Counted from the first letter of the stretch, positions 25,016-37,065 are shown. The stretch is DNA of 64,000 nucleotides from Ophioderma brevispina (GCA_023653785.1 JAMKCH010071783.1:18093-82092); one strand, 5' to 3'. Notes: a model not told the origin generated them from the sequence alone. Numbers and translations: made by a program.

Positions 25016-25229
25016 TAGAATTATGACCTTCTTTTACAAGTAACTCATATCAACTCACGGAAAAAACGTCCCGTACAATTCCTTTTTCTTTGCTTATTTT
25101 TTAACGCGCAATATACCAATCGTTTCAAGTGGTTTTAATCTAATATCGGATACTCAATTTAATAAATTCTCGAAGGTTTTCAAAGCAAAGTTTATAGTAT
25201 TCACCTTGAATATCATTATTGCTTTGGTC
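25016..25229. other. Junction between R copy 1 and block S copy C
   Basis: After GGAATGGCGTCCGGACTAA the sequence departs from the other R copies. Block S begins near 25230. No gene. Confidence 0.4.
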
Positions 25230-27145
25230 TGCCCTAAGGGTGTCAATATACGATTTTTGCACAACATGAACAAATACTCATTTCTTCTAATCAACCACCG
25301 TCTCAAGGGAATAAGATCCGTCAAACTAGCTAGATCTGCTAGAAAGAAGACCTAAATAATAAAATAATGATCCAGCATTTTTCGTGTAGATAGTATCAGT
25401 GAATTATAATCATATGCATCCTAAAATCTGGTAGGATTCTATACAAATGCATGTGGTATATTGAAGCGCTTCAGGTGTTCCTGTCGTCGTGTATTGGCGT
25501 CAACGCTTTAAACCCTTTGACAATTTAAGTACTTCTTTTTTCTTTTGTTATGAACAACGTAAAATTTCACTCTCATTTCCAGTGGAAAGATAGTCTTTTC
25601 TATATATTCCTGTGGTGTTAGCTTGATGCGAAGAACTTTGAAATTCATGTCATTTAATTAATTTAGTTTCAAGATATGAGTCGGTGCTGGTTATACTAAC
25701 GACTGCGCTGGGGGAAATTACCCTCCGCTAAATAGTTAGCTTAGTGCTGACTCCATGTGAGAGTTACCCAAAATAAAGAGGTCCAGAAATGTATCTATCA
25801 TATTGTAAAACATAAGATTGTCTTTGATTGTTTTTTCTTCTTTTCCTTTTTATTACTATTTTGTCTGTTTTCGTCTTGTTTTTTTTTTCTATTAGCTTTG
25901 TCCATTTGTTATTTGTTTTTATTTTGACTTGTTCTTGTTTTGCGTTTGTAAATGATTGTTTGGTTTTGTTTTGTTCTTTTTTCTCTGTTGTTTTTGTTTG
26001 TTTGGTTGGGTTTTTTTAGCACAATAGCACAACTATTTTACTCAGCTATTCTTCCTGCCCAATTTTCAAAATGTGGTGTGCCTAAAATCCACAACAAACC
26101 GAAACAAAACAAAAAACAAAAGCAACGTCCTGCTTTCAATAAAAGCAACGAAAACGGCATCTCGTTGACCAGAGATTTATCTCATTATTAGTTTCTTTAT
26201 TTTTTCAAGAAAGAATGTGGCTAGAACACAGAACTGGCACATTTGAAAGAAGTCTTGTCTAGGATGGAAGACTTACAGATGTAGTTTATAAATATGATGC
26301 AAAGCATTTACCATTTTGTTTTATTTGCTTTCTGTTATATTGCCTTTTCTTGTTCACCCTGGACTAGTAAAAAACAGCTTCATTTTAAGGTATTGGTTTA
26401 TTGATATTGGTTAAAATCAGAATTACCACTCTCTTCATGGTTCATTTGATATGGGCAAAGGAACCATGAAAGCTCTCAATTCCCATTCGGTGTGTATTTG
26501 TGTTTGATTAGTTTTGTTTGGATGTTGCAACATGCCGCTGATTAAGCTGCTGCCTGAAGTTGCATTGTTTCTGTTTGATTAGGTTGTTGTAGGTCTCGGG
26601 CAATTAGCCTACGAGCTACGATACGAGATAAATAAACCATGATTATATGATAAGGTATTGATGTCAATAGTTTGCCCAGAAATCATGAAACCTATAATAT
26701 CCGACTAGATAATATATGCCAAAATAGGCTAAATTTATATCTTTTTTGGCAAAATATCCAAAGTGTTGACTTCTTACGGCAGTATTCGAGGTGAGTTTCA
26801 GAGTTCAAATGATGTATCTTTTCTTCAGCTACATGATAGTTACAAGAGTGTTGCAGGCAGTTTATATTTATCTCACAGCTCACTTATATAGATCAGCTTT
26901 GTGGTCCAAGAGGACGCGTCTAATTGAGTGCTGACGCTGTCAGCATGGTTTGAACAAGAACGAGATATAGTGATGTATGCGGAAGACAACGTGTTGTGTG
27001 CATCATTAATTAAAGTAACATGCTAGTTTCCGAGAGCAGAGTAGCCTCTGTGACGATTCGACTGAAGTCGTAAGTGGGACAATTATGGAATGCTTATGGA
27101 ATGCTTACTAGAATTCGACAGTATATTGTATGCAATTCCAGAGAA

Positions 27146-27614
27146 CCAGGACCCGTATTCACAAAGCACACTTACACTTAAGTGTAAAATTACACTTAAC
27201 TTGAGGGGTTCCCTTAAATTAAGGAAAACACCTAAGTGAAATCCTCAACTATTGCTCATTTTTTGCTCTGGTACAGTGCAATATTTTGACCATTTTATGT
27301 ATCGTCATGCTGCTTACTTGAAACAATTTTTATAGCAAAAAATACTTATTCAAAAAATTTGATCCTTATTCTAGCACAATGTTAGTTTTTACCTGTGTTT
27401 GGAAGCAACTCAACTATAAAATTAGTTTTAAAAAACTTGTGTCATTTAAGGGCAACATTAAGGGACCTATGAGGTCTCTTAAAAGTTGCCCTTAAATACT
27501 GGGGTGTTATGTGATTCACTTACAAAGTTAAGTGAAATCCTCAAAATTTACCATATTTAGGGGAATCTCTTAGTAAAGTTGCACTTAAGTGTGCTTTGTG
27601 AATACGGCCCCTGG
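27146..27614. mobile_element. MITE with CCGTATTCACAAAGC inverted ends
   Basis: The left end CCAGG..CCGTATTCACAAAGC and the reverse complement of the right end match for about 28 bp, continuing into CACTTAAG words. Block S copy A has no insertion at the matching place (about 7500). The ~470-bp interior has no ORF. The family is a non-autonomous DNA transposon; the superfamily was not determined. Confidence 0.75.
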
Positions 27615-28503
27615 AGCTTCCTTAGAAGGTAGTAAACGGGGTAAAGAAATTTTTGGTTAGATGACCACCATCAAATTAGTTTGAGAATGACAAACACTAT
27701 AATATCAGACGTGCTTGTTTCGTTTGTTTTATTTCTGAGTATAAGAGGGATTTTCTCAGCTACTGAAGGTTCCAGCTTTGATCCCGTGCTGTCTATATCT
27801 CTAACTTCCCTTAACTGCATTTAAATGCACTTTTGAACAAATCACGGAGCGGACACTTGCCTTGTGCTAGGGGGAAATTGCTCCTATGTCTAACAAGAAA
27901 TATAACGCTACCGTCCTTTTTCTGGTGATCGTGAGATTTTCTCTAGGGACATTAGGGATATTGGAGTGTTCATAAATACTTAAGTGAGGGTTGGGCAATT
28001 TTGGGGTTTGAAATCATAATATTTTGATTACCTTCTTTTGCGGCTGTATATTTTTTAATCCCTTCTTCGTGTTCTTCTTCATGTCCTAAGAAAATCAGCA
28101 TATGTTGCATATGTTTTTAACTTACGGGATAAAATAGCATCTATTCCATAATATCAATCATTGCAATGACAAATATTGAAATTCACATGTAGGTGTGTAG
28201 GTGGTGTCCATGAATGCATACGGAGAGAATCAAACCAGCTATCAAACATGTTCGCCAGGAGGTAACGCTTTGAAATGTATGATAGTGCTGAAAGAACATC
28301 CATGACCTTTATGTGATATTAAAGCACTGTTTTACCAATAGATTGTAGCTATCTTTTATTTTGAGCTGAGGTGTGACACATTGATTGATATGCCGCAATT
28401 CCATACGAAACATTGTAAGAACTAAAGCATGTATTCTTGCAAGAACCCGTTGATGAAATAATGTGTTTCCTTCTTTTGTTTGTTTGTTTTTGTTATTTAC
28501 GGG

Positions 28504-28700
28504 TTGTATCAAATGCATGCCGGTGTCATGATCTACCGTGTCCGTGTGACTGAGTGTCCTACCACCCATTTGTCTATTGTGTTCTCCGTTGAAAGTTGTA
28601 TGCATCATTTGTTTCAGCACTGTACCCAAATGGCCTCGTCTACAAGGTTACGGTTTATTCCGTACATGTTGCTATAGTAGCTAGGACACTCTCTCAAGGG
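28504..28700 (+). repeat. Dispersed repeat fragment inserted in block S copy C
   Basis: It interrupts the alignment to copy A at about 8318 and matches 20235-20415. A 106-codon minus frame over it has no recognisable domain. Confidence 0.55.
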
Positions 28701-29877
28701 GGACACTCGGTTTCTTTACACCGGGATTAAATGCCATTTAATTGCGTTATTAAATATATGAGTTATTGTTTCTTCCAAATGCACGAATCTGCCAAATGTT
28801 TTTGTCTTATATCCCGATTAGGAAACCGCCAAAGTATTGGGGAAATCAGCAGAAGAGGAAAACACTCACTAGATGATGAAACAAGCTTTTAAACTCCTCT
28901 TTGGCCAAAAAGGTTTTACAGAAATCTTCAGCGAGCTTCGTCAAACCTAGACACACTTCATTACGTTGGGTGATGTTTTTTTTTTCTATCGTACTCATTA
29001 CTCTGGAAAGATTTTAGACGCATGGGACACACCGCCCGGACAACTATCAAAACCTCGTCATCTCCATTCTTCATCTTTAATTGAGATCCTTTAGCTATTC
29101 AAAGATTACAACACATACATGACCAGCATCAGAATAATTCCACAATCTCATCAGCTTCTAAAGTTATAATGACTTTCACCTGCAATGCCATGTAATTTGT
29201 ATGCGTAAAAGAAAAGTAATGTACACATATACCTTTAGGAGAAATGCTGTCTCGGTGAAGCGATCTATGGATGTTATCAAACATCATTACTTACTTAAAG
29301 GCGCTCATCTATCGTGAAGAGACTACAGTGAAATTTAGTAGTAAAGGCGTTTTTTTTCTCAAGACAGCCCTACATGACTGTGAAATTTGTAATAAATTTT
29401 TCTTTGATTTCATACAGAACATGGAAAAATTTTGTAACATTTCTCCTTATCTGGTGCTACCCCTTAGAGTATTCCTCTAGTTCATTAAAAAACATCTTTG
29501 TATGGTTTTTGCGCAAAGATCTGTAAATGCCAAAACTCGGCACATCTATAATAACCGGTATAGACTTTGTCACTCTTTGTTTCGGAGCTATTCCTGTTTA
29601 AAAGGTCATGTGAATGACATTACACATTCGTGGATGCCACCTTCTAAGATTTCAAATAATTCTGCTTTTGGTATTCATTGCAGTCCGTTTTTCCTTGATG
29701 ACGCGATTTTCAATTGGCCGTTTCAAGAAATTTCTGATATATCTTCGTAAAGCCCAAAGACCACAAGTGCATGCAAACGATCCCGAAAAAGCCCGAGTGT
29801 TCATGTGTTTTGGATTACATATTACATTTCCATGTATCGCAAAGAGGTGACGCGCACATATTGACACCCAAATGCTT

Positions 29878-30260
29878 TGTTTTTGTTGTTGTGTTGTTGT
29901 TGCGGCTGCTTGGTTTTGTTGTTGGTGGTGTTGTTGTTGTTGTTGTAGGAAAGTGTAACAGTAGTGGTAGCAATGCTATATCGTAGCGATTTGACCCAGA
30001 TATTTAACATCAAAATGCCTGCTGTGTTGTTGCTGCTGCTGTTGTTGTTGTTGTTTGTGCTGCTTGTTGGTGGTGGATGTGGCTGGATGTGGTGGATGTG
30101 GTGGATTGTGGTGTGGGTGGTGGTGGTGGTGATGGGTGGTGGTGGTGATTGTGATGGTGGTGTGGGGCGGGGGCGGCGGCGGCGGCGGCGAGGGTGATGG
30201 TGGTAGTAGCGGTAGTCGTGATAGTAGTAATTAGGCAGTACAGCAGAAGTAGTAGTAGTT
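29878..30260. repeat. Compound TTG/GGT/GGC/GTA microsatellite
   Basis: The longest of the three arrays: TTG runs (29885-29950), an interruption shared with 13.2 kb, then GTT/TGC units, GGT/GGA units, a GGC run (about 30170-30190) and GTA units. Confidence 0.85.
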
Positions 30261-31093
30261 GTGTAGTATCCCACCTTGTTGATTTTTTTTTTCGCGTGTT
30301 TCCACTTCAGGCATAAAGCAACCGGCCTAAAATAACCTTTCCACACCTGGACCTCTTCTTAATAACTAGTCCATCCGTCCTTTAGCTGTTGGCATTTATT
30401 CCAGAGACTACTATACCAGTAGAGCATCAGGTAGCAAGCGCAAAAGGCCAAGATGACGATTCGTTTGTATGACTCACATTTCGTCCGTAGGTGGTGGCGT
30501 TTTCCCAATATCGAAAGTGCCTACTTCAATACGCCTTGATTAAAGTTGATGTCAAGCGTGTTTTATCGATAATTCAATGTGTAGTCAAAGTCGTAACACT
30601 GTCTCTTCTGTTTGGAGAATTGTTATTGTAGTGGTGAGAATCATTTTATTGTTATTTTCTAAGCAAATAGTCTACGACAGATCTTCGAATGTAAGTTTAA
30701 GTACAGGTTGAATAGAAATAAGGCGGTTCATTCGATTTCGTATTTTTTCAAATGCATTATGTCAACATGGAGAATCCGAAAGCGAACTTGAAGGAACTTA
30801 GAATTGTTACCCCTCAAGAGCAAGCTGAGTCGGATTAAGAAAACAACACCACCGAAAATTAGCAAGGGAATTTATCTCAACACTTCACAACGGTGCTGCC
30901 TTTCTAATCATTGACGAAGAAAGTAAATACAATGCGCAAGATAAGCTTTTGTCAATGCCTCAAATAGTCACATATCTGAAAGCTATTACATGTAATGCCC
31001 AGATTGCTACAAGTCCTCGATTGAAGGTCTTCATCTCTGGGCTGTTTGTGCATTTAATAAATTAAAATTAAGCGATTTTAATTACGTTCTTTT

Positions 31094-31400
31094 ATGATTG
31101 ATGTCACCGAGCGGTCTAAGGCGCTGGACCGTCGGCAAGGTATAGGTGATGAACGCCCTAGTTCGAGCTCCACGAGAGTCAGGTTTCTTGTCATACTGCA
31201 AAACTTCCTGTAGAGGTAGGAATGCAAACACATGTTGATTTTGGAATTTCCTCCTCGCGCCCCCCTTTCGTAGAATAGCAGGTGCCCGCGCCTCATGTTC
31301 CGGAGAGTCCATGTCCCGCGTGTCAGAGAGGTCATTCCTGAGCACGTAAAAGTTGCAGACTTCATCGAAAAGAGTAGGGAATCATCCAGTATAGAAGGTT
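31094..31400 (+). repeat. tRNA-Leu-like (SINE-type) block, unit 1
   Basis: GTCACCGAGCGGTCTAAGGC (A-box region of tRNA-Leu type) is followed by a degenerate B box, GTTCGAGCTCC, about 45 bp on, then about 230 bp of unrelated body. The same block is at 33895 in unit 2. It may be a SINE or a captured tRNA pseudogene. The variable-arm region does not fold clearly, so a working tRNA is unlikely. Confidence 0.55.
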
Positions 31401-32118
31401 TTTTATAGTCGCGCCTTACTCATAGTCGACTTACAACGATAAAGAAATGGAGCACTCGATTCAGTTAACCTTCACGTAACATTTTAGCTTTTCACGTTTT
31501 AATTCTGATATTATTCAGTCGATTGGATCACGTGGCATGTTGCTCGGTGCTGACCGAATCCTATTTGCCATAGATCTTGCTATATATTTAAAGCAAAAGA
31601 AACGGACCTTTAATGATGATGTGTATGTTTCTTGTCTCATGCAGAAATCACGAGTGTCTTTAATCTAGTGAAGGCATCACAGTTGAACGAAATAACGCCT
31701 AAATGGTGTTGCATGTGTCCCTTTTTCTCCAAAAGTCACTAGTGTTTTTATCCAGTGACAACTGGGGCCCCAAACGAATACTAGTTTCTTTTTTCTAGTA
31801 TAGAACTTCATCCAGTATAAATTTTACAAAACGAATCTATAAAATGCTCATAGGAGCTTAAAAATTACTGTCAATTATTGCGCACACTGCCGATGCCATT
31901 TTCTGGTCCGGACACATTTTTGGGTTTTTGTTTGGAGTTTGTTAATAGTGTGTGTTTTGTGTTTGCTTGGATCTTTTTGTTTTCACAACAGCTCTTTAAA
32001 ACATTTTAGTTGGTAGATATTGGAAGATTATTACATGCCATATCAATAGCTTTCTTGAACAAATTCATCTGGTCGCTAATAATATAGTGGACATTTTCAT
32101 CTTGTCAACCAATTATTT

Positions 32119-32170
32119 TCACTGACCTGACGGTTCGACCATCTTGGCAATGGGTCATCTTCAGAGTGAT
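32119..32170 (-). ncRNA. Hammerhead-ribozyme-like motif, unit 1
   Basis: Read on the minus strand: a stem I strand (TCACT, 32169-32165) leads into the core CTGAAGA (32164-32158). A stem II hairpin follows (GACCCAT, loop TGCCAAG, ATGGTC), then the core GAA (32136-32134). A very short stem III and the CGTC cleavage context come next (C31 to about 32128), then AGTGA (32123-32119), which can pair with TCACT. Penelope-like elements are known to carry type I hammerheads with minimal stem III in this position. Folding and activity are not tested. Confidence 0.55.
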
Positions 32171-32259
32171 GGTAAGTTGATGATCAAACGTCTTTCCTCT
32201 TGACTTTTGCCAATAGAGGGCGCACTAGTTAGCTAGACAGAGGATCATAGACAGTCTAC

Positions 32260-33780
32260 TAAGGTATAGTGCCCCCTCGTCCCTGTTTCATGGTACTTGG
32301 TGCTCGTTTTCTGAATCCAATGGCTCCCTGAATGTGGCGGCTCCTAGATCACATTCAGTGTCACGTACTCTTGGCATCATTCCAATTATGACATGATAAT
32401 GTTGAACGCGGGTCGCATTGCAGATTTGGACCTGTTCACTGACTGATTTATTCCTAGTTTGGGAGGAAATTAGCCTTCTCTTTTGCGTTACCTTGTTGTT
32501 TCCCTTTCTGTGTTTCCCCCAAGTCTTGTTTCAAAGCGACGACCACATATATTCACCTATATAGAACTGTACACAAATTAGCACAAGGGGTAATTCATAT
32601 ATGCATATCGTCCGTACTAAGAATGGTCTTTTTTGTCCTTTGGATGGACTAAAAGCTTTCTTAATGAGGTATGAGGGCGCACTGCTTGTGGGGAATTACC
32701 ATGCTTCTTAAAAATACGGGTGATCATTTCCGTAATTTTTCTCAACCATATGGAATGATAACAGTGGTCCTGTTAGGGGTGGGGGTTCATCCGTTTGAAT
32801 CCTTCGTCTTGGACTGCCATACTAGCTTTTTAGGTTCCATTTTGCCTTTTTCACATGTTTAAGGACACCACTCCGGGTAGCGCACACTGTGTGAGGGCAT
32901 GTTTTGATTTTTTCTTCCTCTTGATCTGTGTCCTTGTTGTTCCGTCACAGTCACATTGTTCCCATCTGTCCATAGGTGCGAACCAACGCCTACCTGTGAT
33001 AGATCGGGTGATGTAAAGTACAAAGTTAAAGGTACTGTCAGTGACTGGGAGACTTCCTATAGACCAATAACTTAACTGACCCATCTGGCTTGCGCACAAT
33101 TAGTTGTATCGAGAAACGGGATGGACCCCTCGCATTCTTTCTCAAAAGTAAATTTGATGGCTGTTAGTTGGGTCGGTTTGATTTAGGTGCGTGGTGAGTT
33201 TGTCAACTTGATCTGCCTTGATATTTTCCAGGATGTCATCCACGTAACGTTTCCATATCCGCGGTCTACATCCAGTGCGCTGATGCAAATCGCTAGTGTT
33301 GTTCCAAAAACTCCAGGTACAATTCGCGACATCGTCGAGACAGGGCACTCCCCCTAGCCGTACCAATCTTGGTTGTAAAAAAAAAAAAAAAAAAAAGAAA
33401 AAAAATTAAAGATCTTTCCGCGAAACACAAAGTACGTGGTGGTAAGTACAAACCGGAGAAGTTGCATGATGTCATCCAACAGTCCAACAGAGTCCTTTTT
33501 TCAGTGTGTTGTCATCCTCTAATCTTGTTTTGATAACCTTCAGCGATTCGTCAATCGGCGTATTTGTAAAAAGCGATACGACATCAATGAAGTTAAAAAT
33601 CTCATCTCCTCTATCATGACCTCTGCTAAACTCTCCGATAAATGTTTCGAGTTCCTTACATGGTACTCCGTTCTCCCACTAATGGTTGACAGAATGTCTG
33701 CTAGGGCTCGAGATGCCCTCGATAGGCAATTGATCCAGTATAAGGTCCTTCCATGTTGCCTGGTGTATGAAATTTTTGGA
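32260..33780 (-). pseudogene. Penelope-like RT plus GIY-YIG endonuclease, unit 1
   Basis: Minus-strand motifs in order: FIDVVSLFTNTPI near 33595-33555 (RT motif A), FVFRGKIF near 33435, VANLYLEFLE near 33330, and WKRYVDDIL with the catalytic YVDD at 33246-33235. KLTTHLNQTDPTNS follows. Then come KPDGSVKLL-type and LLVHPKDK-type linker motifs, and finally NRDEG (32287-32273), the conserved Glu-containing end of the GIY-YIG nuclease. RT copies RNA and the nuclease nicks target DNA. A 20-base A run and several frameshifts interrupt it. The nuclease places it in an endonuclease-bearing clade such as Neptune or Penelope; I did not resolve which. Confidence 0.8.
33377..33396 (+). repeat. A(20) homopolymer inside RT, unit 1 only
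   Basis: Unit 2 reads straight through the same position (about 36085) without the run. It is either a somatic or germline expansion or a base-calling artefact. Confidence 0.8.
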
Positions 33781-33894
33781 CTTACATTGTAAGCCCAGAT
33801 TGCTACCAGTCATCGATGAGGTCTTCATATCTGGGGCTGTTTGATGGCAATTTAATAAATTAAAAAATTAGCTATTTTATTACGTTCTTAATAT

Positions 33895-34200
33895 GATTGA
33901 TGTCACCGAGCGGTCTAAGGCGCCTGGACGTCGGCAAGGTATATGATTAGACGCCCTAGTTCGAGCCCACGAAGTCAGGTTTCTTTGTCATACTTAAAAC
34001 TTCCTTAAAGTAGGACATGAAACAAATGTGATTTTGGAATTTCTCCTCGCTCCCCCACCCTTTCGTAGAATATGCATGTGCCCGCGCCTCATGGTTCGGA
34101 GAGTCTGTCCGCGTGCAGACGAGTCATTCCGTGAGCACGTAAAAGTTTGCTACCTTATGAACGAGTAGGGGAATCATCCCAGTATAGAAGTTTTTATAGT
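33895..34200 (+). repeat. tRNA-Leu-like block, unit 2
   Basis: Second copy of the block at 31094, with the same A-box phrase and a slightly different B-box region (GTTCGAGCCC). Confidence 0.55.
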
Positions 34201-34885
34201 CCGCCTCCTCATATTCGACTTACCAACGATAAAGAATGGGCATCGATTCAAGTTAACTCTTCACGTAACATTTTAAGTTTCACGTTTTATTCTGATAGTA
34301 TTCAGTCGATTGATCACGTGGCTGTTTGCCTCGGATGCCCGAATCTATTTGCCTAGATCTTTGCTAATATTTTAAGCAAAAAAACACCTTTAATGATATG
34401 TGTATGTCTCTTGTCTCATGCAGAATTCACGAGTGTCTTTATCTGTGACGGCATCACAGTTGACGAAATAACGCCCTAATGGTGTGCATTGTGTCCCTTT
34501 TCTTCGCAAAATCACTAGTGTTTTTTATCCAGTGACACCGGGGGCCCCCAAACGATACTAGGTTTCTTTTTCTAGTATACTTAAATCAGTAAAAAAAGAA
34601 AATTGTTACAAAACGAATCTGAAAATGCTCATAGGAGCTTAAAAATATACTGTCAAAATTATTGACACGTGCAGATCATTTTTTTGGCAGAAATTTTTGG
34701 GTTTTTGTTTGGATGTTTGTTAATGTTGGTTGGTGTTGGCTGATATTTTTTGTTTTCACAGCTCTTTCAAACAGTTTTAGTTGGTATATATAGGTAGATT
34801 ATTACATCCATATCATGCTTTTCTTGACAATTCTCTGGTCTGCTATAATAGAAGTGGACTTTTTCATCTTGTCAAAACCAATTAT

Positions 34886-34938
34886 TTTACTGACCTGACT
34901 GTTTCGACCATCTTGGGCAATGTCCATCTTCAGAGTGA
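34886..34938 (-). ncRNA. Hammerhead-ribozyme-like motif, unit 2
   Basis: The core CTGAAGA, a stem II hairpin (GGACAT and ATGGTC), GAAAC and a CAGTC cleavage context are followed by AGGTCAGT. The GAAAC here is closer to the consensus than in unit 1, while stem II has one gap. It lies at the same position relative to the endonuclease end as in unit 1. Confidence 0.5.
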
Positions 34939-35009
34939 TGGTAGTTGATCCACTTCTTTCCTCTTGACTGATTGCCAATAGAGTCGCACTAGTAGCTAGA
35001 AGAGGTCAT

Positions 35010-36247
35010 AGCCGTGACTAAGGTAATATGCCCCTCTTCCCCTTTCACTCGTATTGGGTTCTCGTTTTCTGATCGAAATGGCTTCCTTGATGTGGCGGGC
35101 TCCTAGATCACATTCGGTTGCAAGTACTTTGGCATCATTTCCAATTTATGACATGATTATGTTGACCTGCGTGGTCCGCAATTGCAGATTTGGACTGTTC
35201 ATTGACTGATTGTTCCTATTTTGGCGCAGTGAATTACCTTTCTTCTTGCGTTACCTGTGGTTGGTTTCCTTTCGTTTCCCCCAATCTGGTTTCAACGCGA
35301 CGACCCGTTTCACCTAGTATAAGTACTGTCACAATTAGACAAGAATTGCATATACACAGTCTGTCGTACTAAGATGGTCTTTTTTGTCCTTTGGATGTAC
35401 GAAAAGCTATCTTAAGGAGGTATGAGGCGCACTGCTGTGGAAATACCATGCTTCTTAAAAATACGGGTGATCTTTCCGTAAGTTTCTCAACATATGGAAT
35501 TGATAACAGTCCCTTTATTGTTCTCGTTTGATCCTTTTCTGGATGGCATAACTAGCTTTCTGATGTTTCCATTTTCTTTTCAATGTTTGAAGACCCTCCG
35601 GGTATCCCACTGTGTGAGGGCATGTTTGAATTTTTTCTTCCTCTTGATCTTTGTCTTTTTGTTCCGTCACAACATGTGTTCACTCTGTCCAATAAGGTGC
35701 GAACCACGCCTAACTTGTGATTATTCGGGTGGTGAAGCAAAGTTAGGTACTGGTCTGTGTGGGTAGACTTCCTATAGACCAATAACTTAACTGACCCATC
35801 TGGCTTGCGCACATTAGTGTATCGAGAAACGGGATGGACCCCTCGCATTCTTTTCTCAAAAGTACATGTGAGCCCTGTTAGTTGGTTCGGTTTGATTTAG
35901 GTGCGTGGTGAGTTTGTCAACTTGATCTGCCTTGATTATTTCCAGAGGTCTCCACGTACGCTTCCCGAGCCGCTGTCTACAATCCCGGGGCGCTGATGCA
36001 ATCGCTAATTGTTGTTCCAAAAACTCCAGATACAAGTTCGCGACAATCGGCGAGACATGGCTCCCATAGCCGTACCAAATCGGTTGTTTGTAGATCTTTC
36101 CGCGAAAAACACAAAGTTCGGGTGGGAAGTACAAACCGGAGAAGTTGATGATGTCATCAACAGTCAACAGAGTCCTTTTTTTCATTGTGTTGTGCATCCT
36201 CTAATCTTGTTTTGATAACCTTCAGCGATTCGTCAATCGGCGTATTT
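35010..36247 (-). pseudogene. Penelope-like RT and endonuclease remnant, unit 2
   Basis: A 113-codon minus frame (36197-35856) has FRGKIYKQ, then SPIVANLYLEFLEQQ (the GSPVSP-type motif B with its first residues scrambled), then IKADQVDKLTTHLNQ. A further frame (35848-35552) has RKPDGSVKLLVYRKSTHTDQ and HKLGVVRTLLDR, hallmark Penelope linker motifs. YVDD is destroyed by an indel near 35950. It is collinear with unit 1 but non-functional as read. Confidence 0.75.
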
Positions 36248-37065
36248 GTAAAAGAGGGAATTTCACTCTTTTGAAGTGGACTAACAGGGACAAGGGCCCC
36301 ACTCCAAACGAGTGAAATTTCAATACCAACTTAAAAAGACACTTTTTGGTCAAATTGATCTTGATAAATTGACAAAATGATATCATTTTTATCAGTTGTT
36401 AATTATCAGAGTAAATTTGACCCAAACATTAGTCTTTGAAAGCTGTGAAATGTCAACTCTTTTTATCGTGGCTGCCCGTAGTCACTCTAAAAAGTGAAGT
36501 TCACTCTTTTGCCTTTAGAAGTATAAATTGCTCTTTTGTCTTTGCGCTTAGAGGCCTCTGCATTAGCGCTATATCAAAATTTTTATTAATACTATTATCT
36601 TTCTTGCCTATGCCCAAATCTAATGCAGTATCTGCGTAAGATGGACCCCTTTAAGTGTCCCCCTGTGAACATGGTTTGTTTAACATTGTCCTTTGGTGTT
36701 GTTACCTTTATTATTAAGACGCTATCTTAATAAACATTGGGATGTAAAATAACCAATAAATATATTAAATTGAACCTACAGGGTCCTACTAGAAACTACT
36801 TTTTGTATCTATCTTGTGCCTAGACAAACACTATTTGTTGAGACCAACGATCCATTTAAAAAGAGTTTGATAATTTTTTCAATTAAAAATGGGTACTTTG
36901 GCGGCCATTTTTTGTTTTTCCGCTATATCTCAAAACGCTCATGCTGATTGAACTGTCAGCATTTTTATTCGTCAACTAGATGGTCTAAAGCCCACTATAA
37001 TCTGTTAAAAAAACTATATAAAACATTTTCTAAGTTAAGCAAAAATCAGGAAATGGCGTCCGACT
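36248..37065 (+). repeat. Direct repeat R, copy 2 (with foldback MITE 36248-36523)
   Basis: Same orientation as 24187-25015. It starts with the foldback MITE (outer end trimmed at the Penelope junction). After CAGGAAATGGCGTCCGACTAA it continues into palindrome-arm sequence, as does the inverted copy on the right (61.3 kb). Confidence 0.75.

Larger units (their letters stand above)
25230..30940 (+). repeat. Segmental duplication block S, copy C
   Basis: Collinear with 5.64-9.81 kb, 12.99-13.73 kb and the end of copy B (to about 15.53 kb). It lacks the 3.2-kb LINE and keeps that target site empty at 29688-29699. It carries two insertions absent from copy A, at 27146-27614 and about 28504-28700. 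No gene was recognised. Confidence 0.75.
30960..33780 (-). mobile_element. Penelope-like element unit 1
   Basis: This is a ~2.8-kb unit followed head to tail by a second one at 33781. On the minus strand it contains, in order, the RT region, a GIY-YIG-like endonuclease, a hammerhead-like motif and a tail. A + strand tRNA-Leu-like block sits at the far end. Tandem arrangement with internal repeats is typical of Penelope-like elements. Units 1 and 2 differ mostly by single-base indels. Confidence 0.75.
33781..36247 (-). mobile_element. Penelope-like element unit 2, 5'-truncated
   Basis: It repeats unit 1 from its tail through the RT, then stops abruptly at about 36247. There the foldback MITE at the start of repeat R copy 2 begins. 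The first part of the RT ORF present in unit 1 (33.56-33.78 kb) is missing. Confidence 0.75.

Noticed and set aside
29822..30346. 174-codon minus frame, the longest in the window
   Set aside because: Composed of microsatellite-encoded Asn, Thr, His and Pro runs. There is no domain, and the other block S copies do not keep it.
31098..31180. Functional tRNA-Leu gene
   Set aside because: Only the A-box region is convincing. The anticodon and variable arms do not fold, and the same block is repeated inside the second Penelope unit.
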